Shown piece after piece: positions 26,298 through 29,499 of a DNA stretch of 29,499 nucleotides; within the stretch, counting starts at the first letter, position 1, and each line of letters begins with the position of its first letter. This DNA comes from JACVRW01 sp040509755. Its GTDB lineage: Bacteria > Actinomycetota > Thermoleophilia > Solirubrobacterales > Thermoleophilaceae. The position numbers and the translations under genes are program-made. Location of the stretch: NCBI GenBank assembly GCA_040509755.1, contig JBEVKF010000090.1, positions 1-29,499 of the forward strand, read 5' to 3'. Under the pieces are notes generated by a model, which was not told the DNA's origin, ran no database searches, and saw only the letters and a program-made list of their open reading frames with translations.

Positions 26298-27701
26298 CTA
26301 GATCACCGCGACGGGGTCGATCATGGAGGCCGTGGCGCCGCGGATCTTGAGCGGCAGCGCCACGAACAGGAACTCGCGCGCGCCGCTCTTGGCGAGCCCC
26401 TCCAGGTCGAGGCTCTCCATGATGTAGATGCCGCGCTCGATGAGGAGCAGGGTGTGCACCGGCTGGGGATTGGCCGGCTCGCCCGGATCGGGCGCGGGCT
26501 GCACCTCGAAGGTCTCGGTGTCCGAACCCGTCGCGATCACGCCGCGGTCGGCCAGCAGGCGTGCGGCCGACTCGTCGGGGCCGGGGCCGCGGTGCTCTGC
26601 CATGCGCTCCGGATCGGGCCAGTGGCGCATGTAGCCGGTGCGGACCAGCGCCACGTCGCCCTCGCCCGCCGCCACTCCGCCGGCCGCCTCGATCGCTTCG
26701 ATCTCGTCCGCGCTCACAACGTCGCCGCGACCCAGGTGCTTGACCGCGCGGTGGCCCGGTACGTCGTATAAGACGCCGCGACGCCAGAGCGGCGGGATCT
26801 CCGTGGCGTCGCCGCGCAGCGGCCCAAAGTCGCCCAGGTGGCGCTGCGCCGAGCCGCCGTTCCAGTGATCGTCGTCGCCGACGGTCATATGGGCGTGGGC
26901 GTCGATGTGAGCGCCGCTGTGTGTCGTGCCGATCACCATCTCGCTCATGTAGCCGAGCCCTGCGTCGTTGCCCGGGCCCCAGGGTGTGTCGCCCGCCGCC
27001 CGAATGCCCTGCGGCGTGCGATAGGACAGCACCTCGAAGCTGGGGTGCCCGGGGAAGACCGGCATGCGCGGGAAGCGGTCGCGGGCGAGGCTGAGGATGC
27101 GGCCCTGCTTCACGAGCGTCATGGCCGCCAGCACGTCCCCCGGGGTCGACACCGCGGCCAGCCGCTGGAGTGCCGCATGAACCATCGGCGCGGCCTCCTC
27201 ACGCGCGCGGGTGAGTCCGGGAGCGATCCGCTCCAGCGAGTGGCGCGCCTTGCCCTCCGCGCTTTCGCGCGTGGTGCGCCCGGACTGAACCCACTCGGCC
27301 ACCAGGTGGACCATGGTCTCGAGGAACGAGAGCGAGTCGGCCGCCTGGACGATGTCGGCCTCCGGCCAGCCGCCCTCCTCGTGGACGAGTACGAGGCGCT
27401 CGACCTGTTCGGTGAGCTCCGGCGCGCTGCCCTGCTCGCGCAGCCACTCGCCCACGATCCGCGCGCAGCGCTCCTGGTGCCAGCGGTTGTACTCGGGATC
27501 GGCCCACGAGACGGCGGAGTCCCAGCCGGGGGAGTTGTCGGGATAGGCGCGCTCGGCGTCGTGGGTGACCGCCGCGATCCGCACGGCCTCGCTCGCACCG
27601 GGGTCGAGCTCGACGGCCCAGTCGAGCGTCCGCTGCATGTGCGGGAAGTGGGGGTGCACCTCCGCCATCCAGGCCGTGGCCCTGTCGAGCAGCTCGGTCA
27701 T
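26298..27701 (-). CDS. HD-domain / cyclase (PF04199) fusion protein
   Basis: A 467-residue fusion. Residues about 1-180 form an HD-superfamily domain: H21, the HD pair H47-D48 in AAVTHDAERA, H75, H107 and D122 in VQAADSLSFLETM. Residues about 205-467 are a cyclase/kynurenine formamidase-type domain with H261, H265, D267 and H271 in the HxGTHxDxxxH-type motif (here HSGAHIDAHAH, Ala replacing the usual Thr). Cyclase-family enzymes hydrolyse amide or cyclic amide bonds with metal ions; HD domains hydrolyse phosphate esters or act as sensors. No family with this exact fusion is known to me. The ATG at 27701 overlaps the upstream stop (ATGA); an 18-codon extension to 27755 lies inside the neighbouring gene. 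Confidence 0.82.
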   Translation of the reverse strand: MTELLDRATAWMAEVHPHFPHMQRTLDWAVELDPGASEAVRIAAVTHDAERAYPDNSPGWDSAVSWADPEYNRWHQERCARIVGEWLREQGSAPELTEQVERLVLVHEEGGWPEADIVQAADSLSFLETMVHLVAEWVQSGRTTRESAEGKARHSLERIAPGLTRAREEAAPMVHAALQRLAAVSTPGDVLAAMTLVKQGRILSLARDRFPRMPVFPGHPSFEVLSYRTPQGIRAAGDTPWGPGNDAGLGYMSEMVIGTTHSGAHIDAHAHMTVGDDDHWNGGSAQRHLGDFGPLRGDATEIPPLWRRGVLYDVPGHRAVKHLGRGDVVSADEIEAIEAAGGVAAGEGDVALVRTGYMRHWPDPERMAEHRGPGPDESAARLLADRGVIATGSDTETFEVQPAPDPGEPANPQPVHTLLLIERGIYIMESLDLEGLAKSGAREFLFVALPLKIRGATASMIDPVAVI

Positions 27702-28594
27702 GCCGTTACGGGCCGCGCCTGCAGTACGTACAGCTCGCCGCCCTCGAAGGCCCACTCGATGTCCTGCGGGCCGCCCAAGCTCTTCTCGAGATCGTCTCCG
27801 AGGCTCGCCAGCTCGCTCAGCTCCTCCTGGCCGAGGGTGGACGCCCCGCCCTCCTCGGCACTCAGCTCCCGCTCGATGGTTCCGCCCTCCGGCCCGCTGA
27901 CCACGGCGAGCGGCTGCACCGACAGGCGCTCCTTCTTCACCGTGCCGTCGCGTGCGAGGACGTAGTGGTCGGGGGTGACCAGACCGGAGACGCAGGCCTC
28001 ACCGAGCCCGAAGACCGCCTCGACGACCATACGATCGCGGCGCCGCTGAACCGGATCGTTGGTGAACAGCACGCCCGCAACCTCCGCGTCCACCATCCGC
28101 TGCACCACCACGGCCATGCCCAGATCGCCGAGCGAGCCCTTCTGCTCGCGGTAGAAAAGCGCCCGCTCGCTGAAGAATGACGCCCAGCACTCGCGGATCC
28201 GCTCGAGCACGTCGCCCACTCCGCGCACGTGGAGATAGGTCTCCTGCTGGCCGGCGAAGCTCGCCTCCTGCGAGTCCTCGGCGCAGGCGCTGGAGCGCAC
28301 CGCGACGGCGGGCTCGTCGCCAAGCTCGTCGTAGGCCGCCTCCACGGCTTCGGCAAGCTCGCCGGGGATGTCGCAGCCGGCGACCATGTCGTGCACGCCT
28401 GCCTTGTCGGCGGCGAGCGCCTCGCGGAGCTCCTCGACCCGCGGGCCGAGCGCTTGGGCGAGCGTGTCCGCATGCACGACGAAGCCGGGCGGGACCGGCA
28501 GCCCGAGCGCCGCCATACGCGCCAGCGAGGCGCCCTTGCCTCCGGCCGCGTCGACCTCGAGACAGGCCGCGTCGGCGAACCCCAGGACCGTCAT
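27698..28594 (-). CDS. Stand-alone PEP synthase/PPDK N-terminal ATP-grasp domain
   Basis: A 298-residue protein matching only the nucleotide-binding N-terminal domain (PPDK_N) of phosphoenolpyruvate synthase, pyruvate phosphate dikinase and rifampin phosphotransferase. Visible: GGKGASLARMAALGLPVPPGF, AVRSSACAEDSQEASFAGQQ, VLFTNDPV, GLGEACVSGLVTPDHYVL and the terminal IEWAFEGGELYVLQARPVT. The swivelling His domain and the PEP/pyruvate-binding barrel that complete the enzyme are absent, and the next gene starts at the overlap, so this is not a frameshift in this window. It could phosphorylate a separate partner protein or act on an operon substrate; unproven. ATG at 28594 overlaps the cyclase stop (ATGA). 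Confidence 0.85.
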   Translation of the reverse strand: MTVLGFADAACLEVDAAGGKGASLARMAALGLPVPPGFVVHADTLAQALGPRVEELREALAADKAGVHDMVAGCDIPGELAEAVEAAYDELGDEPAVAVRSSACAEDSQEASFAGQQETYLHVRGVGDVLERIRECWASFFSERALFYREQKGSLGDLGMAVVVQRMVDAEVAGVLFTNDPVQRRRDRMVVEAVFGLGEACVSGLVTPDHYVLARDGTVKKERLSVQPLAVVSGPEGGTIERELSAEEGGASTLGQEELSELASLGDDLEKSLGGPQDIEWAFEGGELYVLQARPVTA

Positions 28595-29346
28595 TCGTCC
28601 TCCACGATTGCGATGGCGCGCACCGGCGCGGCCGTCGAGCCCACCCACTTGACGGGCAGCACCACGAGCTGGAATCCGTGCGAGCGGCCGATCTGGTCGA
28701 GGTTCGTCAGGTTCTCGAGGTGCCAGTACTCCTCATCCCACATGACCCGGTGCGCCTCCCAGAACTGCTTGCGCTCGAACATGGCCCAGACGGGCGGGTC
28801 GAACGTGATCGCGTCGATGCCCATCATCCGGACGCCGCGCTCGATCAGCCCGCGCGTGGCCTCGGCGGTCATCCCCGGGTGGTCGGTCTTGTAGCGCTCC
28901 TCGGCGTTGTAGGCGCCGGCGCCGGTGTGGATGAGGACGATGTCGCGCGGCTTGAGCTCGTACCCGATGCGGGCGAGCTCCGCCTCGACCTCGGCGGCGG
29001 TGATCCCGTGCCCGGGCTCGAGCGCGGTGAAGTCGAGCAGCACGCCGTCGGCGAAGCAGTAGTCGAGCGGGATCGTCTCCGGCCCGCCCGCGTCGGGGAC
29101 GATGTGCTTGCGCGAGTCGCAGTGGGTGCCGACGTGGTCGTCCTGGATGACCATGTAGTGCGCGGTGAGCGTGTCGACGCCGTGCGCCGCCGCGCCGATC
29201 CGCTCCGCGAACTCCGCGTGCGTCTCGTTGACGAGCAGCATCGGCGGCGGGACGCGCGGGAAGGTCATCATGTCCGGGTTGACCGGCATCGAGAGGTCGA
29301 CGATGCGCTGCCCGCCCGTCCCCGTGTACTCCAGCGGCACGCTCAT
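28591..29346 (-). CDS. Cyclase family protein (PF04199, kynurenine formamidase-like)
   Basis: A 251-residue metal-dependent amidohydrolase-type enzyme. VDLSMPVNPDMMTFPRVPPP is the family start; H71, H75, D77 and H81 in HVGTHCDSRKH are the metal-binding motif; VLIHTGAGAYNAEERY and GVRMMGIDAITFDPPVWAMF complete the fold. Homologues open cyclic amides or N-formyl groups (kynurenine formamidase, isatin hydrolase), but the substrate here is unknown. It differs clearly from the cyclase half of the HD fusion. ATG at 29346 overlaps the upstream stop by 4 bp and its own stop overlaps the next ATG. Confidence 0.9.
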   Translation of the reverse strand: MSVPLEYTGTGGQRIVDLSMPVNPDMMTFPRVPPPMLLVNETHAEFAERIGAAAHGVDTLTAHYMVIQDDHVGTHCDSRKHIVPDAGGPETIPLDYCFADGVLLDFTALEPGHGITAAEVEAELARIGYELKPRDIVLIHTGAGAYNAEERYKTDHPGMTAEATRGLIERGVRMMGIDAITFDPPVWAMFERKQFWEAHRVMWDEEYWHLENLTNLDQIGRSHGFQLVVLPVKWVGSTAAPVRAIAIVEDE

Positions 29347-29499
29347 GCGCTCCTCCTCCTCCCGGCGATGACGGCGCCGAGCGCCGCCGCGGCGGCCACC
29401 GCGACGGGCACGGCGCGCTTGAGCACGGCGCCGCGGGAGGCGGCGCCCAGGTCGAGGACATCGGCCGTCCGGCGCTCGCGCGGGGCGGCGGCGGGGCGC
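29343..29499 (-). CDS. C-terminal fragment of a protein with a membrane tail (cut by window edge)
   Basis: The last 51 codons of a gene that begins beyond the right edge; the stop TGA (29343-29345) overlaps the cyclase ATG. The visible part reads RTADVLDLGAASRGAVLK then RAVPVAVAAAAALGAVIAG and ends RRRSA: an Ala-rich transmembrane helix with a positive tail, a C-terminal anchor. The look resembles the tail of CoxG-like (SRPBCC) proteins, but so little is visible that this is a guess. Confidence 0.5.
   Translation of the reverse strand, partial: RPAAAPRERRTADVLDLGAASRGAVLKRAVPVAVAAAAALGAVIAGRRRSA

Noticed and set aside
27698..28594. Frameshifted phosphoenolpyruvate synthase
   Set aside because: No swivelling-domain or PEP-barrel sequence was seen in any frame downstream; the next gene is an unrelated HD-cyclase protein starting at the overlap.

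Overview
The window is 29.5 kb of very GC-rich bacterial chromosome, gene-dense, with short intergenic gaps. It is most likely from an actinobacterium of the class Thermoleophilia (Solirubrobacterales or Gaiellales-like). That placement is inference from: the small secreted protein at 5925-6482, with an N-terminal segment and polar repeats I associate with that class; an AbiEi-wHTH/DUF559 nuclease gene; a GAAC-N4-GTTC type LexA box; many GTG starts; and several promoters that look leaderless. No rRNA, tRNA, CRISPR array, prophage or recognisable transposase gene is present.

Layout. 9-3200 (minus): a uracil-DNA glycosylase followed by the tRNA t6A cluster tsaE-tsaB-rimI-tsaD, with the last four joined by 4-bp GTGA overlaps. 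3283-5818 (plus): pantothenate operon, a DUF2520/Rossmann protein (possible ketopantoate reductase) then panC and panB. 5925-7629: a secreted Thermoleophilia-type protein, a hexapeptide acetyltransferase and a degenerate GGDEF protein. 7661-7745: a palindromic intergenic element. 7802-10678 (minus): uvrA under a perfect LexA box. 10777-13332: a VOC protein, a coiled-coil protein and a secreted two-domain copper protein. 13372-15429 (minus): uvrB. 15445-16464: an AbiEi/DUF559 nuclease gene bracketed by two near-identical 48-bp hairpin repeats. 16541-18460 (plus): an ABC-F protein. 18421-21659 (minus): rpsA-coaE-lytic transglycosylase-VOC. 21733-23074: an FAD oxidoreductase and a small membrane protein. 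23164-29499 (minus): a tightly coupled catabolic operon that enters from beyond the right edge: a protein with a C-terminal membrane tail, a cyclase, a stand-alone PEP-synthase ATP-grasp domain, an HD-cyclase fusion, a zinc alcohol dehydrogenase, an MFS carrier and a BKACE (beta-keto acid cleavage) enzyme.

Two items look most original. First, the nuclease cassette between uvrB and the ABC-F gene has an identical hairpin stem in both flanking repeats, with all differences in the loop, which suggests an uncharacterised small mobile or regulatory unit. Second, the right-hand operon combines amide/ring hydrolases, an oxidoreductase, a transporter and a BKACE with an HD domain and an orphan ATP-grasp domain; its substrate is unknown. 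Housekeeping genes (t6A, pantothenate/CoA, nucleotide excision repair, S1) make the rest ordinary core genome. All intergenic stretches are shorter than 300 bp.
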